From: Butyricimonas faecalis
Lineage (GTDB): Bacteria; Bacteroidota; Bacteroidia; Bacteroidales; Marinifilaceae
Assembly (NCBI RefSeq): GCF_003991565.1
Contig: NZ_CP032819.1
Span: 2,790,001 to 2,854,000, forward strand
DNA length: 64,000 nucleotides
Direction of reading: 5' to 3'
In this document: positions 9,401 to 17,880 of the stretch, piece after piece
How the letters are laid out: each line of letters begins with the position of its first letter
How positions within the stretch are numbered: the first letter of the stretch is position 1
Notes under the pieces: model-generated
Seen by the model: only the letters and a program-made list of their open reading frames with translations
The model's database searches: none
Told to the model about the DNA's origin: nothing
Translations under genes and position numbers: made by a program

Positions 9401-10062
9401 TACTTACTCTTATCCAAGGTCATGTAACCGGTGACTACCACATCCTCCAACGTCTCCACGTCCTCTTTCATCACCACGTTGATCGTGTCTTTCCCCGCGT
9501 AAACAACCTCTTGGGAAATCATCCCGACAAAAGAAAAGACTAAAGAAAACTTCTCCGATGCATTGGGAATAGACAATTGATACATCCCCGCCCCGTTTGT
9601 CGCCGTTCCAACTGAAAATCCTTTCAATTGGACGGTCACCCCCGGCAGCGGTTGTTTCTTCTCGTCCGTCACCTTCCCCACTACGCGAATTGCTTTCACT
9701 TGTTGCGACAACGCCTCCCGCACGATAAACACCCCACCTTCCTCGAAGAACTCAAACCGGGTATCCTTCAAAATCTGTTTCAAGGCCTCCGTAACCTCCA
9801 AGTCGGCAATCCTCATCTCCCGACACGGCACACGTTTCATCTTCCCGGCATCGTACAAAATCCGAACTCCCGTTTGATCCTTCACCTGTTTTAACACCTC
9901 GTTCAATGTCGTCTCCGCTTTCACCAAAAGGCTTACACGCTGGGTAAACGCGCTTGCTGAGAAGAAAAATAACATCACAAAAAGTAAAGTTAGTTTCATG
10001 ACTTGTAACATTTTTTTGACACAATGTGGTCGTACCCACACGTTAGGTGGATTTTTTTTCAT
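6478..10062 (-). CDS. SusC/RagA-family TonB-dependent porin with STN domain (locus 1)
   Basis: An outer-membrane TonB-dependent transporter of 1194 aa. In order: an extended basic n-region and signal peptide (1-42), an STN signalling domain (about 43-118), a carboxypeptidase-D-like regulatory fold (VTDEKKQPLPGVTVQLKG), and a TonB-box-like EDVVVTGY. The plug carries VLKDASATAIYGSKAANGVI, and the 22-strand barrel ends in the expected terminal Phe (SLSLNVTF). The STN domain indicates that ligand occupancy is signalled to a FecR. The ATG at 10062 gives the same start context as the other three SusC genes. It is co-transcribed with susD, and a stem-loop separates it from fecR. Confidence 0.96.
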   Translation of the reverse strand: MKKNPPNVWVRPHCVKKMLQVMKLTLLFVMLFFFSASAFTQRVSLLVKAETTLNEVLKQVKDQTGVRILYDAGKMKRVPCREMRIADLEVTEALKQILKDTRFEFFEEGGVFIVREALSQQVKAIRVVGKVTDEKKQPLPGVTVQLKGFSVGTATNGAGMYQLSIPNASEKFSLVFSFVGMISQEVVYAGKDTINVVMKEDVETLEDVVVTGYMTLDKSKYVGAVDKVYAKDIMVPGESTIDQMLQGVIPGMSVRITSGMVGSTPKIRIRGTSTLLGSQDPVWVVDGVIQRDPLPLSQTDDALSSDLDNLRDIAANAISWLNPSDIESLTVLKDASATAIYGSKAANGVIVINTKKAQAGSASISYSGNFTIGQRPRYGLYDRMNSQELMQFSREMYEDRVRYSSAVLPIGFAGLVQKLTNKEITHEQLVEEYNKMANMNTDWFDILFRNSFNHKHSLSITGGSEKISSRASIGIAEEKGEAKGNEGKTFTGSSNTVIQLIPSLRISLNLNGSYREVFGFAYGVSPFTYAYNTARTIPLYNEDGTLYYHEKWGSASTAISGKRSYGYNILNEIDNTGNENRTKMVASSIDLSWKILPCLEYQGLLSYSVSSSEVKSYATEYSNYITSLRGYEIGEVAANSKEEGMTKLPFGGLLVTENATTNTWSFRNSLVFNKLFKERHSVTLQVGLELSSNTATGSRNTRYGYLRYRGETFAAVPTTYTTAYNSIAQANPLLDEMRTASSVTNRENNYLSEFLTAVYSFDNRYVLNFNARLDASNRFGQSKNDKFEPTWSIGAKWRVGSEPFARDWSWMESLDISGSYGYQGNSVEEVSPYLIARDGGLNQYYSQYTLNIKSLPYEELGWEKTKSWNASVDLSFLKGRMNVVFNAYGKKSDVIASRQIPGENGMLNSQIFGTKMNNNGYELTVNFIPVRTEDLTWSFSVNTGKVNNKIRNNERVNVLEDFLNGSAIVNGQAYNTFYSFQYKELSQENGEPLFYDMDIEKTNDFTEFLVRNGNFDSDFTGGFNTQVRYKRLSLTMQFAMQFGGQDRLPELYTGSLKGVPAPQENVSRQLKKRWRKPGDQTDIPAVPNYNSASSFGYVTLPTLSGTSSMTPYDMYAKSDFRVADTDLIRCRQIALTYSVSEKILKALHMKYASISWSMSNPFMIVFDKAWKGLDPETKNWPARRTTSLSLNVTF

Positions 10063-10102
10063 AACTTTGTTTCTGTTTAAAGGGTTTATAAACTCTAAAT
10101 AC

Positions 10103-10148
10103 AAAGGATTTGATTCTATAGTTTGGTCGCTGGCGAATCAGATCCTTT
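10103..10148 (-). terminator. Stem-loop between fecR and susC, locus 1
   Basis: AAAGGATTTGATTC (10103-10116) pairs with GAATCAGATCCTTT (10135-10148), with one mismatch, around an 18-base loop. The distal arm touches the fecR stop codon. A U-rich TTTGTATTTAG follows in the transcript. It occupies the same position as stem-loops in the other three loci, so it may attenuate or process the message to set different levels of FecR and SusC. Confidence 0.6.
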
Positions 10149-11320
10149 TATTTTACATTCCGCCTCACATAAATAACTTTATTTTGAATTTCAAATTTCA
10201 CATCTGTTCCCAATTCAAACAACCTTAATAAAGGCTGTATATCCGAATATTTATCCAATGTCCCCGATAATTCCAGTTTTTTCAACTCCTCGGATTCAAA
10301 CTTCACTTGGAAATCATACCAACGTGCCAATGTCGACATAATCTGGTCCAAATGCTGTTCCTCAAAACAGAAAAGATTATCCTTCCAAGCCGTGTACAAC
10401 CGGGTATTCACCTTCCGAACCACGGGCAAATCGGAACCTTCCGTGCTAATCAACTGCTCTCCCGGCTTGATCAGCACCCCTTTCCGCGTATCTTTCAAAT
10501 AACATATACTCCCTTTTTCCAGTGTCGCAGCTATCATCCGTTCATCGTAAACCGAAACATTAAACGCCGTCCCCAGCACTTTTATATCACCCATCGAAGT
10601 CTTCACCACGAAAGGATGGGCCGAATCCTTGGCCACGTCAAAATAAGCCTCTCCCTTCAAATACACGTTCCGCTCTCCCCCGGCAAAATGAACCGGGAAC
10701 CGCAACTCCGTTTCCGAGTTCAACCACACCTGTGTTCCGTCAGCCAAGGTCAAATGAAACTCTCCCCCGCGAGGGATACTCATCACGTGATAGGCCTGCT
10801 CCCTTTCCGTTGACACGGAATCCTCTTTTATTCCATAAACCACCCCCATCGAATCTACTTCGACCACACCCTCTTTCGTCTCGACCTTGGCTCGCAAAGC
10901 ATCGTTTAAAACGAGCTCCCGCCCATCCGCCAAATGCAAAACCGCCTTATTCGCTCCCGGTTGAAGAACCGAGGTTATTCGTCGCGTCAATTCCGGCACC
11001 TTCTTCTCTTGAGAAAAATCACCCTTATACAGGACAACGCCTCCCAGGATCAAAGCAAAAACAGCAGCAACACTTCCAACACGTATCATCATCCGCCCTC
11101 GATTTCTCCGGCGCAATTTTCTAAAAGCAAATTCCGCATCAAACCGTTTCTGTTCCAACCCTTTCGTCTGCAAATATCCCGGGTCAGACAAGCGTTTCAC
11201 CACCCGACGCACAACAGGATCTTCCTCATCTACCAACGAAGCGGAACAATCCCTATCGAAATATGTCCTAACTTTTTTAGACCACTCATATATTTGATTC
11301 CATTTTTTCATCTTTTCCAT
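10148..11320 (-). CDS. FecR-family anti-sigma factor (locus 1), atypical N-terminus
   Basis: A single-pass inner-membrane regulator of 390 aa with a cytoplasmic N-terminus (1-78), one membrane helix (about 79-97) and a periplasmic FecR domain with IPRGGEFHLTLADGTQVWLN. It ends in the DUF4974 domain expected to touch the SusC STN domain. Unlike the other three FecRs here, the cytoplasmic part lacks the LxGxxSxxExxxxxxWL-type helix; it reads YEWSKKVRTYFDRD instead, so it may bind a different sigma partner. No sigma gene lies upstream: about 730 bases of repeat-rich DNA and then locus 2 follow. The ATG at 11320 is preferred; 11311 is also possible. Confidence 0.9.
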   Translation of the reverse strand: MEKMKKWNQIYEWSKKVRTYFDRDCSASLVDEEDPVVRRVVKRLSDPGYLQTKGLEQKRFDAEFAFRKLRRRNRGRMMIRVGSVAAVFALILGGVVLYKGDFSQEKKVPELTRRITSVLQPGANKAVLHLADGRELVLNDALRAKVETKEGVVEVDSMGVVYGIKEDSVSTEREQAYHVMSIPRGGEFHLTLADGTQVWLNSETELRFPVHFAGGERNVYLKGEAYFDVAKDSAHPFVVKTSMGDIKVLGTAFNVSVYDERMIAATLEKGSICYLKDTRKGVLIKPGEQLISTEGSDLPVVRKVNTRLYTAWKDNLFCFEEQHLDQIMSTLARWYDFQVKFESEELKKLELSGTLDKYSDIQPLLRLFELGTDVKFEIQNKVIYVRRNVK

Positions 11321-11409
11321 GTGTCTTTCGTTAGTAGAACACATGACCGGAAAAAACGGGTGACAAACATTTTGAAAAAAATTACAGCAAATAAGCGCAA
11401 GCTTTGTTT

Positions 11410-11655
11410 TTACGCTCAAACTCCTCCATCACTACCCCCTCCAACTTCCCCTTACACGGGGGGAGAGTTGGTGCTTCTTCCCGAAAACAGTGAGGAGCTA
11501 AACTCTCCCTCTGTTTATAGAGGGAAATCACCGGGTAAGCGAGGACAGACGAAGAGCTTGCTCGGAATCTGTCGAACGAAAGGTGGTTTGAGTCCGTTTC
11601 GGGCTCAATACCCCGAAGGGGGGAGGGAGTTGAAATATAGAGTTTTGACACACCT
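11410..11655. repeat. Probable interspersed intergenic repeat
   Basis: This part of the 730-base gap between locus 1 and locus 2 is rich in short inverted repeats, for example TCCCTCTGTTTATAGAGGGA and a CCAACTTCCCC / GGGGGGAGAGTTGG pair. Its two ends are roughly complementary (CTCCATCACTACCCCCTCC near the left, GGGGGGAGGGAGTT near the right). It is more GC-rich than nearby intergenic DNA. An open frame crosses it but has no gene-like start or signal. I infer a dispersed non-coding repeat of a type found in Bacteroidales genomes; copy number was not checked. Confidence 0.45.
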
Positions 11656-11752
11656 TCAGAGGTCATTGTGGGGAAATAATCTGGCAATAAGTTCAACTTG
11701 ATACCCCACATGATCATAAATACATATTTACATCCGGACCACTACCGTGTAA

Positions 11753-11810
11753 AACGCTATTAGAACGCTATTAGAACGCTATTAAAACGCTATACGGAAT
11801 AGCGTTTTAT
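11753..11810. repeat. Tandem 11-bp repeat array with an inverted end
   Basis: Four 11-bp units run head to tail: AACGCTATTAG at 11753, AACGCTATTAG at 11764, AACGCTATTAA at 11775 and AACGCTATACG at 11786. They are followed by the inverted core AATAGCGTTTTA (about 11798-11809), so the last unit can fold into a hairpin. The remaining intergenic DNA from 11811 to 11946 shows nothing else I can name. Confidence 0.7.
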
Positions 11811-11946
11811 TAAGGCTTTATAAGCATACTAGAAACTTTATACCCGGAAGTCATCCGCTAGTAATAATGATTTGCAATTCTATTGTTTTAATACATGTGC
11901 AATATCACCCTAGATAAAATTATAGACGTCAAGCACTTTTATTATA

Positions 11947-11996
11947 AGAAAGTATCATTTTTCCCCTGCATTTTAGGTTCAAAATGATACTTTTCT
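11947..11996 (-). terminator. Stem-loop downstream of locus 2
   Basis: AGAAAGTATCATTTT (11947-11961) pairs with AAAATGATACTTTTCT (11981-11996), apart from one bulged base, around a 19-base loop. It lies about 50 bases beyond the stop of the last gene of locus 2 and is followed by a moderately U-rich stretch, so it is the likely end of that operon. Confidence 0.55.
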
Positions 11997-12048
11997 ACAT
12001 TTATAGAAACTGGTACAAGCTCTCTAAATTAGATGAGAATAGAGTTGG

Positions 12049-14130
12049 TTATAATTGAAGAAGTTGTTTATACCACTGTATATATTTAGGGTCTGTAAGA
12101 GAATCCACAATCTCTTTTCCCCACGCCTTCCACTCTTCCGCTCTCTCCGGTTCCATTGCGAGAATATTGGCATATAAATCCGCAAATGGAATTTCTTCCG
12201 GCTTCATGTCTTTACTTGCCTTCTTATAGGCCTTAACACTGCAAACTTTATTCTTAAACAACTTGACAATATTGGCCAAACCAATTAATTGTTTCGAATG
12301 CTGTAACTTATTTTGCTTGATAAATTGTATTGTTCTATCTATATCTTCAACAGAGATTTTTGCTGCTGCATTATAAAGAACCTGGTCAAGATCAGAATTA
12401 ATTTGAAAGCCAACCAGTTCATCCACTTTTTCGGCACCTAACTTTTCACGAAATTTCTGAATATTCGAAAATAAATAATTCTTCATATCCGAACTGATCA
12501 TGGCAAATTGCGGGTGATACAACATCCAAAATTCAGGCGAAATTCTCTGCTCATCATTCAGCAATGCAAATAACTCCAAGGCAACGAACGAGGCTTTAGG
12601 GCTAGACAGTTTGATCAATGCCGTCAAATATTTCAACATGAATTCAGGAGAACGATCACCCATTGTATATCGTGTTTCAAGTTCTCCCACAGCTTTATTA
12701 TCATCAAAGGTTTCGTTCACCCGTTCGATGAAATCACCTTGCATGAGATTGGATACCCGGTGACGCATATCCCCGTGTTTGTCAAGTACAATCACCACGT
12801 TGGGAACAATAACACCATATCTTCTGGCAATTTCAGGTCCTTCCCCCTCTCCAACGTGTATTTTATAATTTATAAAAAACTTATTCAAGTAATCTCCCAC
12901 CTCTTTGTTAGAAAAGAGTTTTTCATTGATAAGCTTTGAAGTTTGACCGTCGTTGTGGAAATACAAGAACACATACCTACTCTCGAGAGAAGCTCGATCC
13001 AAGACTTCTTTCAGCGATCCCAAGTCTTCCCAATACACGCCGTCTTTTCCCGAAACCCTTCTGGAAGTAAGCCCTATTTTAATAATCCCCTCCTTAACAA
13101 TCTCATCTTTCACGGATTCTTGTGCCCGTAAGGCAATCTCCCCCAATCTTCGCGTTTGTTCTTTGTCATTGACAAGCGGGATAAACAATTTTGCAGCCTC
13201 GAATATCGTTCCTTTTTCTGAATCATTCCATACATTCAAATTAGCATCAAGGATATCGAGATATGCCTTCACGTTATAATTTCCGCGTGCTTCAGCCAAT
13301 TCGGTTATCTTCAAAAGAGCCTCTTTACGGGGCACATCGTTATTTTTAAGCAAATCCTTAATCGTTGGAAGCTTTTCATACTTTTTTGCAGGCAACTGGT
13401 ATACAATCATCATATTCAATTCGGTTATAAAAGAATTATAGATCAATTTACCAACCTCTTCTTTGCCGACTTCCTTTTCAAAATACTCCCGGTTCGCACA
13501 AACGAACTTCATCTCCTCGCCCTCTATGGTCGTCGCCCGCGAGCGTAACAATGGCCAATAAGTCGAATTCCGTTTATCCTTTTCTGAAAGTTTTCCCCAA
13601 AGATCATCGCCCACGGTTTGAGCCTTCACCACCTCACCGGAGATTGAAAGTAATTTCCAGTATGCCATTTGCTCCGTTTTATCCAATTTCCCCGCCTGAT
13701 ACAATGCTTCATACTCGGCAATACTATTCGCTTTTAAACCACGCTCGACGTTCTCTATTAACTCTTCGAGAGGCATTGCCCCGACTAGTTTATGCATCAA
13801 CTTCCCATTAGCATTAATAATCAAAAAGGTAGGATACGCATCAACCCCGTATTGTTTACCGATAGCCGGTCCTTCACCTTTCTCCATGTCGACTTTCACG
13901 CAAACGAAATTCTTGTTGAAATAATCTCCGGCAGCTTCAAGCGTGAAAACATTATTTGCCATTATCTTGCACGGCCCGCACCATGAGGTATAGCAATCCA
14001 AAAATATGGCTTTGTTCTCTGCTCTCGCTTGCTCGCAAGCTTTCTCTAATGACAATTCCTGAAAGTTAGTTTGAGCAAAAATACCCACGGAACATAAGAG
14101 TCCAACGAATACGAATAATAATTTTTTCAT
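12049..14130 (-). CDS. Secreted protein with two thioredoxin-like domains, second lacking cysteines
   Basis: An exported protein of 693 aa (signal peptide about 1-19, ending at FAQTNF). The first thioredoxin domain has the redox motif WCGPC (Cys51 and Cys54) and the cis-proline segment DAYPTFL. A second copy of the fold begins near residue 375, sharing the run GEGEGPEIARRYGV with the first domain's GEGPAIGKQYGV. At the position of CGPC it reads GQTS (395-398), so it cannot do thiol-disulfide chemistry. Helical linkers follow both domains. It is the last gene of locus 2, 24 bases after another thioredoxin-family gene. A role in redox handling or folding of proteins of the import system is inferred. 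Confidence 0.85.
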   Translation of the reverse strand: MKKLLFVFVGLLCSVGIFAQTNFQELSLEKACEQARAENKAIFLDCYTSWCGPCKIMANNVFTLEAAGDYFNKNFVCVKVDMEKGEGPAIGKQYGVDAYPTFLIINANGKLMHKLVGAMPLEELIENVERGLKANSIAEYEALYQAGKLDKTEQMAYWKLLSISGEVVKAQTVGDDLWGKLSEKDKRNSTYWPLLRSRATTIEGEEMKFVCANREYFEKEVGKEEVGKLIYNSFITELNMMIVYQLPAKKYEKLPTIKDLLKNNDVPRKEALLKITELAEARGNYNVKAYLDILDANLNVWNDSEKGTIFEAAKLFIPLVNDKEQTRRLGEIALRAQESVKDEIVKEGIIKIGLTSRRVSGKDGVYWEDLGSLKEVLDRASLESRYVFLYFHNDGQTSKLINEKLFSNKEVGDYLNKFFINYKIHVGEGEGPEIARRYGVIVPNVVIVLDKHGDMRHRVSNLMQGDFIERVNETFDDNKAVGELETRYTMGDRSPEFMLKYLTALIKLSSPKASFVALELFALLNDEQRISPEFWMLYHPQFAMISSDMKNYLFSNIQKFREKLGAEKVDELVGFQINSDLDQVLYNAAAKISVEDIDRTIQFIKQNKLQHSKQLIGLANIVKLFKNKVCSVKAYKKASKDMKPEEIPFADLYANILAMEPERAEEWKAWGKEIVDSLTDPKYIQWYKQLLQL

Positions 14131-14154
14131 TTTCTTTTGCTTACAACGTTAATC

Positions 14155-15255
14155 CTATTTTTGTTTCCTAGCATTAAGCATATTTCCCAATCCGCTTTGC
14201 AAGGGACGATACTCGGTATGCTCGTAAATGTATTCGTGTAATTTTACTACCCGCGCATATTGTTCCTCTGTCCCCGAAGCCGCAATAAAAATTGTCACGG
14301 GAAAATAAAACCAAACCAAATCTTCTCCATCGATTTTCGGAAATTCTTTTTCACATAACTCGAGAACTTTTTCTATTTTTTTCTTGTTCTCTTTGTCCGC
14401 CCAAGCAGCACGTAATGCTTGGGCCAAAGAGGCATAAACATCAAGGCGAGACCGAGAGTTAAAGTGATGAGGTTTCATCTGCTTCATCACTTTATCCAAG
14501 TCATCCATCTTTTCGCGACCACGAATCATATCTCTCAATTTTATCTCAAAAGCCATCGAGATTCTTTCCAACACTTTTTCCTCTCCCATGCTCTTGCAAA
14601 ATTGATCGAAATGTGCAAATAGGAAATCCATTGGTTCTGAACAAATCGGGGATAATATCTGATTATCATAAATGTACCAATATTCTCTATTCGATTTTTC
14701 CGCATCCGGGAGCACCTTAAACAGTTCTGCACGAACTTCTTGTGCTTCTGTAGTCATTTGTGCTTTCAATAATTCCTGCAAATAATTTGTCAGGAAAGAA
14801 ACTTCCCGATTGCCCTCTTTGTATTGTTTTTCCAAACTGGCAATAGAAGCAGACATAGCCTCTTCCACCAGTTTTTTAAACTCTAACGGATCGATTGTGG
14901 CTCCGACAATTTGATTTTCTAACCCTTGATCGGTATTCAGCAATAGGAATGTCGGGTATGCCTGAATGTTAAATTTTTTCGCAAGAACTTTACCATCTTC
15001 TTCCGCTCCCGTATCATATTTCACACACACGAAATGCTTGTTCATAAACTCACCCAACTGTACATTCGGGAACACTTCAGCAGCCATCACTTTACAAGGG
15101 CCACACCATGACGTGTAAAGATCTACAAAAACCATTTTCCCTTCCATTTTCGCCTTTTCACACACTTCATTTAATGTCAATTTCTGGAAATTTGTCTGCC
15201 CGAAAGCCAATACAGAACACAAAACCCCGAGATAAATCAATAAAATTTTCTTCAT
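14155..15255 (-). CDS. Secreted thioredoxin-family protein (locus 2)
   Basis: An exported protein of 366 aa with signal peptide (cleavage near FGQTNF), then a thioredoxin domain with WCGPC (Cys51 and Cys54) and cis-proline motif QAYPTFL, then about 220 residues of mostly helical C-terminal region. It resembles the first half of the 693-aa neighbour and the 362-aa protein at 28417-29505. All share the opening TNFQKLTLNEVCEKAK-type segment, so they are paralogues. A stem-loop at 15319-15345 separates it from the lipoprotein gene upstream. The redox target is unknown. Confidence 0.88.
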   Translation of the reverse strand: MKKILLIYLGVLCSVLAFGQTNFQKLTLNEVCEKAKMEGKMVFVDLYTSWCGPCKVMAAEVFPNVQLGEFMNKHFVCVKYDTGAEEDGKVLAKKFNIQAYPTFLLLNTDQGLENQIVGATIDPLEFKKLVEEAMSASIASLEKQYKEGNREVSFLTNYLQELLKAQMTTEAQEVRAELFKVLPDAEKSNREYWYIYDNQILSPICSEPMDFLFAHFDQFCKSMGEEKVLERISMAFEIKLRDMIRGREKMDDLDKVMKQMKPHHFNSRSRLDVYASLAQALRAAWADKENKKKIEKVLELCEKEFPKIDGEDLVWFYFPVTIFIAASGTEEQYARVVKLHEYIYEHTEYRPLQSGLGNMLNARKQK

Positions 15256-15318
15256 TTCAGTTCATTTAATTATACAATACAAAACATCTTACCTTAATTA
15301 AAACCACGTGTTTTCCCG

Positions 15319-15345
15319 ATGGAAGAGTGAAAACCACTCTTCCAT
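15319..15345 (-). terminator. Stem-loop after the locus-2 lipoprotein genes
   Basis: ATGGAAGAGTG (15319-15329) pairs perfectly with CACTCTTCCAT (15335-15345) around AAAAC. It lies 34 bases past the stop of the metallohydrolase-like gene and before the thioredoxin gene. There is no strong U-tract, so partial termination or 3'-end stabilisation is more likely than a hard stop. Confidence 0.55.
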
Positions 15346-15378
15346 AAAACAACATGTAGCTATAAATAAAACAATAAC

Positions 15379-16275
15379 CTATATAGAAACCCCTATTTTC
15401 TTCAATACCGAAACCATAATTCTATACTTGGTCATCACGGCATCAAACGCCCCGTACGATGCCTGGAACTCTTCCGGCGTAGAAGTAAATATAGCACTGA
15501 TATACATTCCTACATCCTGAGTTTCCGTAGGCATGTTACTATAATCATAAGGATTTGGATCTTTCAAGAAACCGACGGTTCTCGGATCAGAGAAACCGTA
15601 TCGATTATAAAAATACCAACCGGCACAGCCGTATAGATTCGCCTGCGTGTAGCAACCGCGTGTCGTCTGATAAAATGCTGCCAATTCTTCGGTATAAGCG
15701 GCAACTGGCGTGGCAAGAACAGCATTCAGGACGGCACCTTTCATGTTTTGCCGTTCCGCATCGCTCATGTTCCTAAATTCGGCAACACGTGAAATCAGTA
15801 CGGTGTTCAATCCTTTGAAAGCCTCTTTACTTGTTGTCGAATTCCTAGGTGTTAAAGATTTCAACAACAAGAAACTGCGAATTTTGATACTCTCGGGCAA
15901 AACAGGCACAATTTCTTCACGCAGGAATTCAAGCCCGTCGATAACACTTTCTTTCGGACACAACTCATAAGCCGAAAACGGATTAGGGGTTTCCGTCCCA
16001 CCCAAGGCAGATGAACTAAACTGCAGGATTTCGTAATGTGTATACGAATTACCCCAATTATCCACACGGGTTTCTTGTCCGATCGTATCGTTATAGAACA
16101 CAGGAATCCCCGTTTCCTCGTAAAATTGATAAATTGCCCGATCCACCGGATCTTCGGAATTTTCAATCGTGAACCAATCTTTACCGAGGTTGGAAGGCGT
16201 CAAATTATCTTCCTTGTCACACGCCGAGAATAACACGGACAAAAGCAATACATAAAGGAATTTATTCTTTCTCAT
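15379..16275 (-). CDS. Lipoprotein of the SusCD-associated metallohydrolase-like family (no HExxH, locus 2)
   Basis: A lipoprotein of 298 aa with lipobox FSAC (Cys19). It has the family's early segment DRAIYQFYEETGIPVFYNDT, seen in zinc metallohydrolase lipoproteins that accompany SusCD systems, and a C-terminal TSTPEEFQASYGAFDAVMTK run comparable to the locus-1 protein. No HExxH occurs anywhere, so enzyme activity is unlikely. The ATG at 16275 starts two bases after the susD stop codon, indicating tight translational coupling; a TTG at 16281 would overlap that stop. It is probably an accessory subunit of the surface complex. Confidence 0.65.
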   Translation of the reverse strand: MRKNKFLYVLLLSVLFSACDKEDNLTPSNLGKDWFTIENSEDPVDRAIYQFYEETGIPVFYNDTIGQETRVDNWGNSYTHYEILQFSSSALGGTETPNPFSAYELCPKESVIDGLEFLREEIVPVLPESIKIRSFLLLKSLTPRNSTTSKEAFKGLNTVLISRVAEFRNMSDAERQNMKGAVLNAVLATPVAAYTEELAAFYQTTRGCYTQANLYGCAGWYFYNRYGFSDPRTVGFLKDPNPYDYSNMPTETQDVGMYISAIFTSTPEEFQASYGAFDAVMTKYRIMVSVLKKIGVSI

Positions 16276-16277
16276 AA

Positions 16278-17870
16278 TCAATCTCTTTGAAGTTCTCTAT
16301 TCGGGCGGATCTCATTTTGGAGTTCTCCCCGGTTAAATTCAATAGCATAGTTCGGAATCGGAATTATCCAAGCCGCACGATCCCGCGTGTAAGCATTTAA
16401 CTTGTAATAACCGTCTTCATACCAAGTCTGTGAATTTGCCTCATAAGCATTATTCCGGTGACGGATAGTGAAATTATCAGGAAGAGGGTGAATACTGTTC
16501 ACCGCATAGCGTCGCAAATCAAACCAACGATGTCCCTCGAAACAAAGTTCCCGACGACGTTCATCACGAATAAAGTCTATTAATGCCCCTCCCGTTTCCG
16601 TTATCGCTGGAGCTAGTGCAAAACGTTTGGAACGCAACTTCTGCAACTCGGTTTTCGCATCTCCATCCCGGTTCAACATTGCCAATGCTTCAGCCTTATT
16701 CAAAATCACTTCCGGTAAACGAATCAAAAAATCCGCCCCAATCTCGTCATTATCATTATAATCCGCCCACGTCTTATACTTATCGGGAATAGCCGCATGT
16801 AAAGAATTCTTAAAAAAAGCGGTTCTGCGTAAATCTCCATCGTCGTAACATTGCAACAAATCCTCGGATACTTGGTAGGAAAGTGCTTGAGCTTGCTCCA
16901 CCCAATTTCCATTTTGCTGCACCCATACATTCGAAGAACTCAAAAATGTTGAAACCACGGCATTTCCCCCTTGTGTGAAAATCGTTTCGGGAGATGTCCA
17001 TGAAATCACGTTTTGCCCGTCAGTCCAACTATTTAAATCCATCACGGAATAAGTTCCCGACATGGCCTCGTCTGCCGCGGCAATACACGCCTCATATTCT
17101 TCCATATACAAATACACTCTCGACAACAAGGCGTTAGCAGCAACTTTTCCAACCCGTAATGTCGAAGAAGGCACAATACCTTCCAAGCAAACAGCAGCAC
17201 GTTTAAGATCCGTGACAATCTGGGAATACACCGCTTCCACCGAGCTACGGCTAAAATACTTATCCTCTATATACTCCGTGATTTTTAACGGAACTCCAGC
17301 ATCACGGGATGCAGTAGCTTTGCAATAAGGCATCCCGTAAATATTTACCAATAGGAAGTAATAACCTGCCCGAAGAAAACGCGCTTCACCTTCTACCCTG
17401 TTCAACAATTCAATATCCTCTTCTTTCGAACGGAATTCATCAGCCATGTAAATGATAGAATTCAATACCCCTATACTCTTGTAAAACCGTTCCCAGTCAT
17501 TATCCCTATATTGGTCATTCTCTAAAGTCAAAAACGGGTCGGCTCCCCAGTGATAGAAAGAACCTAGTACATTACGCGGGTAATTCGAAGTATAAGCCAA
17601 ACCCCCATCGACAAATTCCTCGGCATCATCATCCATCACGTGCAACCACGGGTAATTCATGGTAAGTCCGCTACTGAAACTCATTGTTTCCTGGGTATTG
17701 GAACTAAGGTTTGTCCATTGCATGAAACATTCACCTCGAAGCAACTCGTCTAAATCCTGTGCCGTGGTTGCATATCGCTGGTTCTGCGAATATTCTTCCA
17801 AAAAATCACCGCAAGCACCAAGACCTAGGGCAAGTACACCGAATATATAAATTAAAACTCCTTTTTTCAT
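16278..17870 (-). CDS. SusD/RagB-family outer-membrane lipoprotein (locus 2)
   Basis: A SusD-like lipoprotein of 530 aa with lipobox LGAC (Cys20) followed by GDFLEEYSQNQRYATTAQDL. It has the TPR-type helices of the family (RFLRAGYYFLLVNIYGMPY) and the conserved RDERRRELCFEGHRWFDLRR near the end, then WIIPIPNYAIEFNRGELQNE. It captures ligand for the SusC encoded 10 bases upstream. Its FLDxxSQ-type mature N-terminus groups it with the locus-1 SusD rather than with those of loci 3 and 4, which read DWLTxxPK. Confidence 0.95.
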   Translation of the reverse strand: MKKGVLIYIFGVLALGLGACGDFLEEYSQNQRYATTAQDLDELLRGECFMQWTNLSSNTQETMSFSSGLTMNYPWLHVMDDDAEEFVDGGLAYTSNYPRNVLGSFYHWGADPFLTLENDQYRDNDWERFYKSIGVLNSIIYMADEFRSKEEDIELLNRVEGEARFLRAGYYFLLVNIYGMPYCKATASRDAGVPLKITEYIEDKYFSRSSVEAVYSQIVTDLKRAAVCLEGIVPSSTLRVGKVAANALLSRVYLYMEEYEACIAAADEAMSGTYSVMDLNSWTDGQNVISWTSPETIFTQGGNAVVSTFLSSSNVWVQQNGNWVEQAQALSYQVSEDLLQCYDDGDLRRTAFFKNSLHAAIPDKYKTWADYNDNDEIGADFLIRLPEVILNKAEALAMLNRDGDAKTELQKLRSKRFALAPAITETGGALIDFIRDERRRELCFEGHRWFDLRRYAVNSIHPLPDNFTIRHRNNAYEANSQTWYEDGYYKLNAYTRDRAAWIIPIPNYAIEFNRGELQNEIRPNRELQRD

Positions 17871-17880
17871 CGTTCAAATT

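Noticed and set aside
10934..11701. 255-codon plus-strand frame and the 111-codon minus-strand frame at 11382-11717
   Set aside because: Both cross the repeat-rich gap or overlap fecR antisense. The translations are low-complexity with no recognisable domain, and neither starts at a convincing site.
11753..11810. CRISPR array
   Set aside because: Units are 11 bp and contiguous, with no spacers and no cas genes in the window.
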